Source: Ectopseudomonas mendocina (GTDB lineage Bacteria; Pseudomonadota; Gammaproteobacteria; Pseudomonadales; Pseudomonadaceae). Taken from it: DNA of 64,000 nucleotides. Under the pieces are notes generated by a model, which saw nothing but the letters and a program-made list of their open reading frames with translations, searched no databases and was not told the DNA's origin. Below are positions 9,711 to 18,220 of the stretch, piece after piece (the stretch's first letter is position 1; each line of letters starts with the position of its first letter). Location: the NCBI RefSeq assembly GCF_016008875.1, contig NZ_JADTQG010000013.1, positions 124,001 to 188,000 on the forward strand, given 5' to 3'. The position numbers and the translations under genes are program-made.

Positions 9711-11078
9711 ATGAGCATGCAGAACAAGCCGCAGATGGTGGAAGCCGTGATGTTCTTCAGTGAACGCGGTATCTGCAAACAGATGATGTTCCCTGAATTC
9801 GAAGCCTTGCTCGACGGCGTGGTGAACATGCCCGAGTTCGCCGACGAAGAGATGCGCGCGGTGTTCGTGGCGATCAACCCACGTCTGCTGGTCCGGTCGG
9901 CGGTATTCTTCCTGCTGGATTTCGACGAGGACGGCCGCCCCGACAAGGGCTGGAACATTCCTCTGCAGCATCTGGCCGAGCGCGCCGGCCGTGGCCCGGA
10001 TCTCGGTGCCGGGCCGATTCGCCTGGCTTGTCGCAGCCAGTGCCCGGTGTCCTGGCATCAGATGCACCTATGGGACCCCAGCCTGGCGCCGGGGCAGAAC
10101 GATCTGGTGCTGCTGCGTGATGCGGTCAAGCGCAATCAGCTCGGGCTTCTGGTCGAGGACGACAGTACCCAGGCGGTGGTTGCCGAACGTCTGCAGGTGG
10201 CCTCCGAAGACAAGTGGTATGCCCCGGACCCGGCCAAGGAGGTGGCCGACCAATTGGCGCAGAAGATGGATCAGGAACACCGCGCCAAGACTGCGCAACT
10301 GATTCAGCAGCAGCGTCTGCGCATCACCAGCCTGACCCAGCAGCATGAGGAAGAGCTGGCCAAACTCAAGTTGGCCAGCGAGGAGCAGAGCAAGCAACTG
10401 CAGGCACAGCTGCATGGCCTGCACCAGGCGCTGCGCCAGCAGGAGGCGCTCAACGCCAATCTCAAGGCGCAACTGGCGGCTCAGGCCGAAAGCTACCAGA
10501 GCAGCCGCGAGGAAATGACGCAGCAGCTGCGTGCCCTGGAGCGCCACGGGCGTACCGAGGGCGATATTCTGCGCGCGCAGTTCGACGGCGAGGTGCGCGC
10601 CAAGGTCGCCGCGGCCGTGGCCGAATACAAGGAGCAGATCGCCGTGCGTGACGTCGAGCTGGCCTATCGCAACGAGCTGGATGCTCAGCAGCAGGCGGAG
10701 ATCGAGCGTCTCAAGCGTGAGCGCGATGCCTTTGCCAGTCAGGGCGGTGATCAGGTGCTGGAGCGCTTGGCCAAGCTCGGCGTGGTGTTCGTGGTGTACC
10801 ATCCCGGTGCCGGGCACCTGACCATTGCGCTGCAGGATGTTGCCCGTTATCAGGACAACCCCATGGCCTACGCCGCAGCCAAATGCTTCGTTTCCGAAGA
10901 ACAGTACCGCCAATGGCTGGCGCATTATCAACAGCCCAGCTGCGATGCGACCTTGCCCAGTGGTGAGCGCTGCGCCATCCCCATCGACCGCATCGACACG
11001 CCCAGTCGTTTCACCTTGGGTGATTCGAACTGCTGTACGCGGCACAAGGCGAGCAGTCGTCTGCGTACCGTCAGCTGA
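9711..11078 (+). CDS. Conserved coiled-coil protein of unknown function
   Basis: 455 residues in three parts. An N-terminal globular part (1 to about 175) contains MVEAVMFFSERGICKQMMFP and AVFFLLDFDEDGRPDKGWN. A long Gln/Glu/Lys/Ala-rich segment (about 175-355) has obvious heptads (KMDQEHRAKTAQLIQQQ, QHEEELAKLKLASEEQ) and predicts a coiled coil. A C-terminal part has LAKLGVVFVVYHPGAGHLTIALQDV. Its final segment has CDATLPSGERCAIPI and CCTRH, a possible small metal site. ATG 9711 is preferred over frames extending upstream, which are not protein-like. It is followed three bases on by the next gene. I recognise the architecture as conserved in Pseudomonas but know no function. Confidence 0.75.
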   Translation: MSMQNKPQMVEAVMFFSERGICKQMMFPEFEALLDGVVNMPEFADEEMRAVFVAINPRLLVRSAVFFLLDFDEDGRPDKGWNIPLQHLAERAGRGPDLGAGPIRLACRSQCPVSWHQMHLWDPSLAPGQNDLVLLRDAVKRNQLGLLVEDDSTQAVVAERLQVASEDKWYAPDPAKEVADQLAQKMDQEHRAKTAQLIQQQRLRITSLTQQHEEELAKLKLASEEQSKQLQAQLHGLHQALRQQEALNANLKAQLAAQAESYQSSREEMTQQLRALERHGRTEGDILRAQFDGEVRAKVAAAVAEYKEQIAVRDVELAYRNELDAQQQAEIERLKRERDAFASQGGDQVLERLAKLGVVFVVYHPGAGHLTIALQDVARYQDNPMAYAAAKCFVSEEQYRQWLAHYQQPSCDATLPSGERCAIPIDRIDTPSRFTLGDSNCCTRHKASSRLRTVS

Positions 11079-11080
11079 AT

Positions 11081-12022
11081 TTGCCGATACACATTCCCCA
11101 CTGGCGCCCACAGGCGCCGTTGCACCCCGTGAAGCTGCCCTGGCTCGAGGCGGCCGGCGTCGAGCTGGCCTGCCTGCGCCTCGATCTGGTCGACCCGCTG
11201 GTGTCAGGCAACAAATGGTTCAAGCTCGCGCCTTATCTCGAACAGGCGGCGGGCGCAGGCGCGCAGGGGGTGATCAGCCTCGGTGGTGCACACTCCAATC
11301 ACCTGCATGCGCTGGCCGCTGCGGGGCAGCGTTTTGGCTTCGCCACCGTCGGTTTGCTGCGTGGTGAAGCTCAGCGGACGCCGACCGTCGATGACCTGCA
11401 ACGCATGGGTATGGAGCTGCACTGGCTGGGTTATGGCGGCTATCGCGCGCGCCATCAGCCGGATTTCTGGGCGCCCTGGCTGGAACGCTACAGCGGTTTT
11501 CAGACGATAGGCGAAGGTGGCCTGGGTTTGCCCGGTGCCCGAGGTTGCAGCACGCTGGTGGAGATGGCCGAAATGCAGCTGAGCACAATCGGCTGGGACG
11601 ATTTCGATGCCTGGTGGCTGGCCGCCGGGACCGGCACCACGCTAGCCGGAGTGGTGCTGGGAGAGAGGCGACGCACCGTGTTCGGTGCACTGGCCGTGCC
11701 GGGGGACCATGGCGTCGCTGCCCAGGTCGCCACGCTGCTGGAGGAGGCCGGTGAGGCGCAGCGGCGCTACCAGTTGGTCGATGCCTCGCGCGGCGGTTTT
11801 GCCCGGCTCGACGAGCCGCTGCGCCAGTTCATCCTGCACACCGAAGGTGCCAGTGATCTGCCGCTGGAGCCGGTGTATACCGGCAAGGCGCTGATGGCGC
11901 TGCGCGATTTTTGCGAGCGTGGTCAACTTGCGCGCGGCAGTCGGCTGATCTTCATTCATACTGGCGGCTTGCAGGGGCGTCGAGCGCTGATGGGCGCAGA
12001 CGCCGACTACACTCAGATCTGA
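11081..12022 (+). CDS. PLP-dependent 1-aminocyclopropane-1-carboxylate deaminase / D-cysteine desulfhydrase-like protein
   Basis: 313 residues of the tryptophan-synthase-beta (fold II) PLP family. The Schiff-base Lys is in SGNKWFKL near residue 45, GGAHSNHLHALAAAG is the substrate/cofactor loop, and WWLAAGTGTTLAGV is the phosphate-binding Gly/Thr loop. The final HTGGLQG is typical of ACC deaminase and D-cysteine desulfhydrase. Which reaction it performs cannot be settled. The start is a TTG three bases after the upstream stop, since family homology begins almost at once and no ATG is available. This suggests coupling to the coiled-coil gene. Confidence 0.85.
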   Translation: MPIHIPHWRPQAPLHPVKLPWLEAAGVELACLRLDLVDPLVSGNKWFKLAPYLEQAAGAGAQGVISLGGAHSNHLHALAAAGQRFGFATVGLLRGEAQRTPTVDDLQRMGMELHWLGYGGYRARHQPDFWAPWLERYSGFQTIGEGGLGLPGARGCSTLVEMAEMQLSTIGWDDFDAWWLAAGTGTTLAGVVLGERRRTVFGALAVPGDHGVAAQVATLLEEAGEAQRRYQLVDASRGGFARLDEPLRQFILHTEGASDLPLEPVYTGKALMALRDFCERGQLARGSRLIFIHTGGLQGRRALMGADADYTQI

Positions 12023-12044
12023 CCAGCGGAGCCTGGAAGTTTTC

Positions 12045-13154
12045 ATGAGCGAACCCCTTACCCTCGAACAGCTGCGCAGCTTCACGCCGCTCAATGTGCT
12101 CTCCGAGCAGCAGTGGCGCGAATTGCGCAGCCAGTTGATGCCGCAGCCCCTTTTGCCGGGGCAGCTGCTGTTTCGCCAGGGGGATCAGGCGCGTCTGACT
12201 TGCTACTTGCTTGCCGGTGAATTGCAGTTGCAAGACGTCGAGGGCCGCGCGCAGAAGATTCAGGCTGGCAGCGAGGTCAGCTGCCACCCCCTGTCGCCCG
12301 GTTTGCCACGCTTGCATGATGCCCGTGCCCTGACTGATGTCAGCGTGCTGATGATCGACAGCACAATGCTGGACCGACTGGTGACCTGGCGTCTGGCGCA
12401 TCAGGACCTGCTGTTGGCGCTGCAGCACGATGGCGCCGACATCGAATGGCTGGAGCGGCTGTTGGAAAACCCGCTGTTTGCCAAGGTGCCGCCGACCAAT
12501 GTGCAGAACATGCTGGCTCGCCTGCAAAGAATCGAGCTTGCGGCCGGCAGCCAGGTTCTTGAAGAGGGCGCCAGCGGTGATTGCTGTTTTTTCCTGGAAA
12601 GCGGTCGCGCCGAGGTGATTCGCAGTGCCGGCAGCGATCATCAGGTGCTGGCTGAACTGGAAGTGGGCGCCTGTTTCGGTGAGGAGGCGCTGCTGGCCGA
12701 CCGGCCACGCAATGCCACGGTGACCATGGTCGAGGCCGGCAGTGTGCTGCGCCTGGATCGCCAGGATTTCTTCGCCCTGCTCAAGGCGCCCGTGGTGGCC
12801 GAGGTATCGCTGGGCGAAGCGGCCAGGTTGCTGGCGCAGGGCGCGCAGTGGCTGGACGTGCGGCTGCAGGAAGAGTACGAGAAGGCGCATGCGCCTCAGG
12901 CCCTGCATATGCCGTTGCAGCTGTTGCGCCTGAAGGCGCGTCTGCTGGATAGATCACGTACCTATCTGTGCTACTGCGACAGCGGCAAACGCAGCAGCAG
13001 TGCGGTGTTTCTCCTTTCGCAACTGGGTTACAGCGTTTACGCCTTGCGTGAAGGGCTGGATGGTCTGCCGGCGGTGCAACGCGATGCACTGCTCTGCGAA
13101 AGCGGTGCCGGGTATCTGGCGCGTTCCGGTGGGCGTACCGAGCGCAGTCGTTGA
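12045..13154 (+). CDS. Tandem cyclic-nucleotide-binding domains fused to rhodanese
   Basis: 369 residues. The first cNMP-type beta barrel spans about 10-125 (LLPGQLLFRQGDQARLTCYLLAGELQLQD) and lacks a phosphate-binding cassette. The second spans about 140-255 and keeps it at 211-228 (FGEEALLADRPRNATV), so only this domain should bind a nucleotide. The C-terminal rhodanese domain (about 258-355) has the active loop CDSGKR with Cys311 as the sulfur-accepting residue. A cytoplasmic protein linking nucleotide sensing to persulfide chemistry or phosphate-like signalling is inferred. It starts 22 bases after the deaminase-like gene on the same strand. Confidence 0.85.
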   Translation: MSEPLTLEQLRSFTPLNVLSEQQWRELRSQLMPQPLLPGQLLFRQGDQARLTCYLLAGELQLQDVEGRAQKIQAGSEVSCHPLSPGLPRLHDARALTDVSVLMIDSTMLDRLVTWRLAHQDLLLALQHDGADIEWLERLLENPLFAKVPPTNVQNMLARLQRIELAAGSQVLEEGASGDCCFFLESGRAEVIRSAGSDHQVLAELEVGACFGEEALLADRPRNATVTMVEAGSVLRLDRQDFFALLKAPVVAEVSLGEAARLLAQGAQWLDVRLQEEYEKAHAPQALHMPLQLLRLKARLLDRSRTYLCYCDSGKRSSSAVFLLSQLGYSVYALREGLDGLPAVQRDALLCESGAGYLARSGGRTERSR

Positions 13155-13176
13155 GCAGCGCTGGCTCTGGGGCAAG

Positions 13177-13238
13177 CGTAGCCCGGATGAAATCCGCGGA
13201 TTGCAGGCGCATGCGTCCCGGATTGCATCCGGGCTACG
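13177..13238. repeat. REP-type inverted pair (GTAGCCCGGAT family)
   Basis: GTAGCCCGGATGAAATCCG on the left and CCCGGATTGCATCCGGGCTA on the right face each other around about 20 bases, a REPIN-like doublet. The right arm supplies the TAG stop codon (13234-13236) of the DUF1853 gene. Other copies are at 28602, 34842 and 52762. Confidence 0.8.
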
Positions 13239-14166
13239 AGGGCGTCGGCCACTGATCGCTGACCAGAAAGATCCGCTCCACTTCTCGCCAGTCTCCCGCC
13301 CGATCCTCTTCCAGGCGCACCAATAATTGCGCCTGGGCCTCGGGCCGTAACAGGCTCAGCCATTGCTGGAACATTGCTGCGGACCATGCCTCGTCAGTCT
13401 GCACCAGTGCCGGGGGCAGCCAGGTCAGCCTTGGCAGCGGTTGCCAGCGGGCATCCGGCCTCGTCGCGGCGAAGGCGGCCCAGTCGCGCCGATGCAACCA
13501 GCCGCCCCGACAATGTCCAGGCTGGGCGCCACGAGGCGCTGGGCAACCGTCGGGCCAGGGATAGAACAGATAGCCGCCAAGCCAGAAGGCCGGGCGGGCC
13601 TCGCTCACTTGCAACTCGTTCAGCGGTCTCCTGGCTTCGCGCCGTGACGACAGGGGCAATTGGTGATGCGCCAGATGGCTCAGTTTCAGGTCGAGTCGAT
13701 CATGGCTGCCGGGCCCGAGCCAATCGGCGGCATCACTGCTGGCGGTACCCAGGTAGAACTTCACCGCCAGCTCCAGATGATGTTCGCCTTCCTCGTCGCG
13801 CAACAGCAGATCCAGCTCGCCGAGGGTGCGACCGCCGTGGCGGATCGGCAGATTGGCGGCAATCACTTCGACGTCCGTTGCGGCGTGCAGGGCGAACTGC
13901 CACAGGCGCTCGTAATAAAGGCCCAAACGCCGTAGCGGTTTTACCGCCAGCCAGGCGTGCAGGGCGCCGGCATCGCGGTCCTGTTGCACAAGCCAGTCTG
14001 CCAGGCGCTGCGGCTGCCGACTCCAGACACTGGCTTGCAGGGGATGACGCTGGACTTTCGTGGTCTCACCCAGCAGAGGCGGTGAGAGCAGTGCCCAGGC
14101 CAGGTCGCGTACCGCCGGGGTGCGCAGGCCGGGCAGCAGGTCATGCAGTGTGACGGAAACATTCAT
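13234..14166 (-). CDS. DUF1853 family protein
   Basis: 310 residues. The protein fits DUF1853, widespread in proteobacteria: LRTPAVRDLAWALLSPPLL at the start, LGLYYERLWQFAL, then GGRTLGELDLLLRDEEG and HLELAVKFYLG. The E-D-L and E-A-V-K pattern (GELDLLL...LELAVKFYL) recalls PD-(D/E)XK nuclease-fold proteins, so a nuclease-like fold is possible but unproven. It ends in a REP element that provides its stop codon, which implies a slightly altered C terminus (QWPTPS). It is convergent with the cNMP-rhodanese gene and divergent from nadK (93-bp gap). Confidence 0.85.
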   Translation of the reverse strand: MNVSVTLHDLLPGLRTPAVRDLAWALLSPPLLGETTKVQRHPLQASVWSRQPQRLADWLVQQDRDAGALHAWLAVKPLRRLGLYYERLWQFALHAATDVEVIAANLPIRHGGRTLGELDLLLRDEEGEHHLELAVKFYLGTASSDAADWLGPGSHDRLDLKLSHLAHHQLPLSSRREARRPLNELQVSEARPAFWLGGYLFYPWPDGCPAPRGAQPGHCRGGWLHRRDWAAFAATRPDARWQPLPRLTWLPPALVQTDEAWSAAMFQQWLSLLRPEAQAQLLVRLEEDRAGDWREVERIFLVSDQWPTPS

Positions 14167-14259
14167 GACCCGAGCATAGCGTAGTCGCAGGGCTGGTTTG
14201 CTGCGGTGCGGGCCTTTGGCCGATAATCACCCATCGTTTATCTGTCTGGCGGGAGTCCC

Positions 14260-15147
14260 ATGGAGCAATTTCGCAATGTCGGCATCATCGGGCGCCTGGG
14301 GAGCACGCGGGTTCTGGAAACCGTGCGCCGCCTCAAGCGCTTTCTGATCGACCGCCACCTGCATGTGATTCTCGAGGACACCATCGCCGATTTGCTGCCG
14401 GGGCATGGCCTGCAGACGTCTTCGCGCAAGATGCTCGGCGAAGTCTGTGACCTGGTGATCGTCGTCGGTGGCGACGGCAGCATGCTCGGTGCGGCGCGTG
14501 CCTTGGCGCGGCACAAGGTCCCGGTGCTGGGGATTAACCGCGGCAGCCTGGGCTTTCTCACCGACATCCGCCCCGACGAGCTGGAATTGAAGGTAGCCCA
14601 GGTGCTCGAAGGCCAGTACCTGACCGAGAACCGCTTTCTGCTCGAAGCCGAGGTGCGCCGCCAGGGCGAAGCCATCGGCCAGGGCGATGCGCTCAACGAT
14701 GTCGTGCTGCATCCCGGCAAATCGACGCGGATGATCGAGTTCGAGCTGTATATCGATGGCCAGTTCGTCTGCAGCCAGAAGGCCGACGGCCTGATCGTCG
14801 CCACGCCCACTGGCTCGACCGCCTATGCCCTGTCGGCTGGCGGACCGATCATGCATCCCAAGCTCGATGCCATCGTGGTGGTGCCGATGTACCCGCACAC
14901 CCTGTCCAGCCGGCCCATCGTGGTCGACGGCAACAGCGAGCTGAAGGTGGTGGTGTCGCCGGACATGACCATCTATCCGCAGGTGTCCTGCGACGGCCAG
15001 AACCATTTCACCTGCGCGCCGGGCGACACCCTGCATGTGGCCAAGAAGGCGCAGAAGCTGCGCCTGATCCATCCGCTGGATCACAACTACTACGAGGTCT
15101 GCCGCACCAAGCTCGGTTGGGGCAGCCGCCTGGGAGGACAGGACTGA
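14260..15147 (+). CDS. nadK: NAD kinase
   Basis: 295 residues, normal for bacterial NAD kinase, the cytoplasmic enzyme that phosphorylates NAD to NADP using ATP or polyphosphate. GGDGSML begins at residue 70. LGINRGSLGFLTDI, the LNDVVLH block and the TPTGSTAYALSAGGPIMHP block are all family signatures. ATG 14260 has GGGAG upstream. It heads a tightly packed set: the phosphoesterase ATG directly abuts its TGA, and that gene overlaps the rhomboid gene. Confidence 0.96.
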   Translation: MEQFRNVGIIGRLGSTRVLETVRRLKRFLIDRHLHVILEDTIADLLPGHGLQTSSRKMLGEVCDLVIVVGGDGSMLGAARALARHKVPVLGINRGSLGFLTDIRPDELELKVAQVLEGQYLTENRFLLEAEVRRQGEAIGQGDALNDVVLHPGKSTRMIEFELYIDGQFVCSQKADGLIVATPTGSTAYALSAGGPIMHPKLDAIVVVPMYPHTLSSRPIVVDGNSELKVVVSPDMTIYPQVSCDGQNHFTCAPGDTLHVAKKAQKLRLIHPLDHNYYEVCRTKLGWGSRLGGQD

Positions 15148-16122
15148 ATGTCCCTCGACCCCCATCGTGGTTATGACCTGATCGGTGATATCCACGGTTG
15201 TGCGCGCACACTCGAACGCCTGCTCGAACGCCTGGGTTATAGCCGGCAGAGCGGCGTATGGCGCCACCCAACGCGTATGGCGATCTTCCTCGGTGATCTG
15301 GTCGACCGCGGCCCTGGTATTCGCCAAGCCCTGCACCTAGTGCACGACATGGTGCGTGCCCACCAGGCGCTGTGCATCATGGGCAATCACGAGTTCAACG
15401 CGCTGGGCTGGAGCACGCCGGCGCCACCGGGCAGCGGCCGCCAGTACGTGCGTGAACACAGCCCGCGCCACCAGCGCCTGATGCGCGAGACATTGGCTCA
15501 GTTCGAGGATCATCCGCAGGAATGGCGCGAATTTCTCCAGTGGTTCTACGAGATGCCGCTGTTCCTCGATGCCGGGCATTTTCGCGTCGTGCATGCCTGC
15601 TGGGACGCCGAGCTGATCGCGCCGCTCCAGGCACAGTTCCCCGATGGCTGTATAGACGAGCACTTCCTGCAGGCCTCGGCCGTGCCCGGCAGTTTCGCCA
15701 ACATGGCGCTCGATCGTCTGCTGCGCGGCACCGACATGCGCCTGCCGCATGGCCTGACGCTGACCAGCGGTGATGGTTTCACCCGTTCCTATTTCCGCAC
15801 CAAGTTCTGGGAAGAGGACCCACAGACCTACGGCGATATCGTCTTCCAGCCCGATGCCTTGCCGGAACTGGCGGCGCAAACACCCCTGACCGAACTGCAG
15901 AAGGATGCGCTGCTCAGGTATGGCGCGCACGAGCCGCTGCTGTTCGTCGGCCACTACTGGCGGCGTGGCAAGCCGGCACCGATTCGAGCGAACCTGGCCT
16001 GCCTGGACTACAGCGCGGTGGTCGGAGGTCGTCTGGTGGCTTACCGTCTGGATCAGGAAACGCGTCTGGATGCGGGTAAATTCGTCTGGGTCGATGTCGA
16101 CCCGCAGGAGGCGCCGCGATGA
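15148..16122 (+). CDS. Calcineurin-like metallophosphoesterase
   Basis: 324 residues. The metal-binding motifs occur in order: GDIHG at about residues 14-18, GDLVDRGP near 50 and GNHEFN near 79, with later histidines in VHACWD and FVGHYWRRG. This is the PrpE/ApaH-like PPP phosphatase class, but the substrate (Ap4A, phosphoprotein or RNA cap) cannot be assigned. Its ATG follows the nadK stop with no gap, and its own stop overlaps the rhomboid ATG, so it is coupled to both. Confidence 0.88.
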   Translation: MSLDPHRGYDLIGDIHGCARTLERLLERLGYSRQSGVWRHPTRMAIFLGDLVDRGPGIRQALHLVHDMVRAHQALCIMGNHEFNALGWSTPAPPGSGRQYVREHSPRHQRLMRETLAQFEDHPQEWREFLQWFYEMPLFLDAGHFRVVHACWDAELIAPLQAQFPDGCIDEHFLQASAVPGSFANMALDRLLRGTDMRLPHGLTLTSGDGFTRSYFRTKFWEEDPQTYGDIVFQPDALPELAAQTPLTELQKDALLRYGAHEPLLFVGHYWRRGKPAPIRANLACLDYSAVVGGRLVAYRLDQETRLDAGKFVWVDVDPQEAPR

Positions 16123-16973
16123 CGGCCGTAGTCGTACTGCGTTTGCCGCTGGACGCTGATTTGAGCGGTTTCGTCGCGTTGCTGCAGCGCCTGCGCGTGC
16201 CGCACCGGGTGGCGGAAGAGGGCGGACAGCAGGTGCTCTGGGTGCCGGGGCAGGAGCTCGCCGAACAGGTGCGCGAACTTTACGCACGTCACCCGCAGGG
16301 CGATGCGGCGGCGCAAATGCCGCCCAGCCCGCTACCGGCGCGCGAGGGTTTCCTTGCCCAGTTGCGGCGTAGCCCGGTGACGGCCCTGGTGCTGCTGAGC
16401 ACCTTTATCGTGTTCGCCGTGACGCTGGCGGGCGAGAATTTTTCCACCATTCGCTGGCTGAGCTTCGTCGACTTTCGTATCGACGGCGAGCACATCTATC
16501 TCACCTATCTGGACGCCACGCTCGACAGCGGCCAGTGGTGGCGATTGATCTCACCGATGCTGATCCACTTCGGCTGGCTGCACCTGGCGATGAACAGCCT
16601 GTGGTACTGGGAGCTTGGGCGGCGCATCGAGTTTCGCCAGGGCGCGATCGGCTTGCTTGGCCTGACCCTGTTGTTCGGCCTGGCCTCGAATTTCGCCCAA
16701 TACTGGTGGGCCGGGCCGTCCTTGTTCGGTGGCTTGTCCGGCGTGCTCTACGGCCTGCTCGGGCATTGCTGGATCTACCAGCGCCTGGCGCCGAATCCGG
16801 CCTATCGCCTGCCGCCCGGCGTGCTGGTGATGATGCTGGCCTGGCTGGCGATCTGCATGACCGGCATCTTCGAGCTGCTGCAATTCGGCGCCATTGCCAA
16901 CGCCGCGCATGTCGGCGGCCTGCTCGCCGGCTGCCTGACCGGGCTGCTTGGCGGTATGCTGGCCAGACGCTGA
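16119..16973 (+). CDS. glpG: Rhomboid intramembrane serine protease (GlpG-like)
   Basis: 284 residues with the GlpG layout. A cytoplasmic N-terminal domain (1 to about 75: VLRLPLDADLSGFVALLQ, WVPGQ) is followed by six membrane helices. The catalytic Ser is residue 207 in GGLSGVLYG and the catalytic His is residue 264 in NAAHVGGLLAG. HFGWLHLAMNSLWYWELGRRIE is the L1/TM2 His-Asn region. It cleaves membrane proteins within the bilayer; the substrate is unknown here. The ATG overlaps the phosphoesterase stop (ATGA). Confidence 0.92.
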   Translation: MTAVVVLRLPLDADLSGFVALLQRLRVPHRVAEEGGQQVLWVPGQELAEQVRELYARHPQGDAAAQMPPSPLPAREGFLAQLRRSPVTALVLLSTFIVFAVTLAGENFSTIRWLSFVDFRIDGEHIYLTYLDATLDSGQWWRLISPMLIHFGWLHLAMNSLWYWELGRRIEFRQGAIGLLGLTLLFGLASNFAQYWWAGPSLFGGLSGVLYGLLGHCWIYQRLAPNPAYRLPPGVLVMMLAWLAICMTGIFELLQFGAIANAAHVGGLLAGCLTGLLGGMLARR

Positions 16974-16992
16974 TATGAACGCCTGTTTCGCT

Positions 16993-17045
16993 GTAGGCGG
17001 GGTAGCCCGCCGCAGCAGCGTTTTTGCGGGTTTCACCCGCCCTAC
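16993..17045. repeat. Short inverted repeat between rhomboid and yeaC genes
   Basis: GTAGGCGGGGTAGCCCGCC and GCGGGTTTCACCCGCCCTAC are imperfect inverted copies of a GTAGGGCGGG...-type intergenic repeat, separated by CGCAGCAGCGTTTTT. It may attenuate readthrough into the small gene that follows. Confidence 0.55.
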
Positions 17046-17064
17046 GATTGACCTGGAGACCCTT

Positions 17065-17328
17065 ATGTCGTCCTTTCTCAATGCGATTGAAAACATCACC
17101 CCGGAAATCTACGAGAGCCTCAAGCTGGCCGTGGAAATCGGCAAGTGGCCCGATGGCCGCAAGCTGACCCAGGAGCAGAAGGAGCTGAGCCTGCAGGCGA
17201 TGATCGCCTGGGAAATGCAGAACCTGCCTGAAGATCAGCGCACCGGCTACATGGGCCCGCAGGAGTGTCAATCCAAGTCCGAGCCAGCACCCAATCTGCT
17301 GTTCAAGTCGTCGGATACCCTGCACTGA
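17065..17328 (+). CDS. yeaC: DUF1315 (YeaC) family protein
   Basis: 87-residue soluble protein matching YeaC/DUF1315: ENITPEIYESLKLAVEIGKW, PDGRKLTQEQKELSLQAMI and WEMQNLPEDQRTGYM. ATG 17065 has GGAG eight bases upstream and begins the family-typical N terminus. The stop overlaps the next start (TGATG), so translation of the DUF2797 protein is probably coupled. No biochemical function is known. Confidence 0.9.
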   Translation: MSSFLNAIENITPEIYESLKLAVEIGKWPDGRKLTQEQKELSLQAMIAWEMQNLPEDQRTGYMGPQECQSKSEPAPNLLFKSSDTLH

Positions 17329-18164
17329 TGAGCGAGTTGGGACGTGGCTCGCTGAGCAAGATGAAGGCGCGCCTGGACGCGCCGGTGCAGTATGCGTTTC
17401 GCCTCGGCGAAGAAGAGGTGCCGGTCAACCCGTTGGTGGGCAAGAGCCTGCGTCTGGAGTATCTCGGCGCCATTCACTGCTCGCACTGCGGGCGCAAGAC
17501 CAAAACCAGCTTCAGCCAGGGCTATTGCTACCCCTGCATGCAGAAACTGGCGCAATGCGACATCTGCATCATGAGCCCGGAGAGGTGTCACTTCGACCAG
17601 GGCACTTGCCGCGAGCCTAGCTGGGGCGAGCAGTTCTGCATGACCGATCACATCGTCTACCTGGCCAACTCCAGTGGCGTGAAGGTCGGCATCACTCGCG
17701 CCAGTCAAATTCCGACGCGATGGATCGATCAGGGCGCGACCCAGGCGCTGCCCATCCTGCGCGTGGCCACCCGGCAGCAATCCGGCTTCATCGAGGATCT
17801 GCTGCGTAGCCAGGTGGCGGACAAGACCAACTGGCGTGCCTTGCTCAAGGGCGATGCGGCGCCGGTCGACCTGATCGCGATCCGCGAGCAGCTTTTCGAC
17901 AGCTGTGGCGCGGGTATCGCCGAATTGCAGCAGCGTTTCGGCCTGCAGGCCATCCAGCCGCTGAGCGCGGCCGAAGTGCAGGCGATTCGTTACCCCATCG
18001 AGGCCTATCCGGCCAAGATCAGCAGTTTCAATCTGGACAAGCTGCCCCTGGCCGAGGGTACTCTGCTCGGTATCAAAGGCCAGTACCTGATGTTCGACAC
18101 CGGCGTGATCAATATCCGCAAGTACACCGCCTATCAGCTGGCCGTCCACGAGATCGCCGCCTGA
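17328..18164 (+). CDS. DUF2797 family protein with cysteine-rich zinc-finger-like segment
   Basis: 278 residues. After a short N-terminal part comes a Cys/His cluster at about residues 45-95 (IHCSHCGRKTK, YCYPCMQKLAQCDICI, CHFDQGTC) that should bind one or two zincs. VYLANSSGVKVGITRASQIPTRWIDQGA and LLRSQVADKTNWR resemble the GIY-YIG endonuclease core (Y-L...VGITR...R...), so a nuclease-derived fold is likely. The start overlaps the yeaC stop. The function is not established. Confidence 0.85.
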   Translation: MSELGRGSLSKMKARLDAPVQYAFRLGEEEVPVNPLVGKSLRLEYLGAIHCSHCGRKTKTSFSQGYCYPCMQKLAQCDICIMSPERCHFDQGTCREPSWGEQFCMTDHIVYLANSSGVKVGITRASQIPTRWIDQGATQALPILRVATRQQSGFIEDLLRSQVADKTNWRALLKGDAAPVDLIAIREQLFDSCGAGIAELQQRFGLQAIQPLSAAEVQAIRYPIEAYPAKISSFNLDKLPLAEGTLLGIKGQYLMFDTGVINIRKYTAYQLAVHEIAA

Positions 18165-18173
18165 CCCTAACTT

Positions 18174-18202
18174 GCAGCTTGAAGCTAGCCGCTTGAAGCT
18201 GC
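18174..18202. repeat. Short GCTTGAAGC repeat
   Basis: GCAGCTTGAAGCTAGC is followed by GCTTGAAGCTGC, two near-mirror copies of a small intergenic repeat often seen between Pseudomonas genes. They lie in the 56-base gap before pepN. Confidence 0.5.
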
Positions 18203-18220
18203 CTCGAAGAGGCCTTCGCC

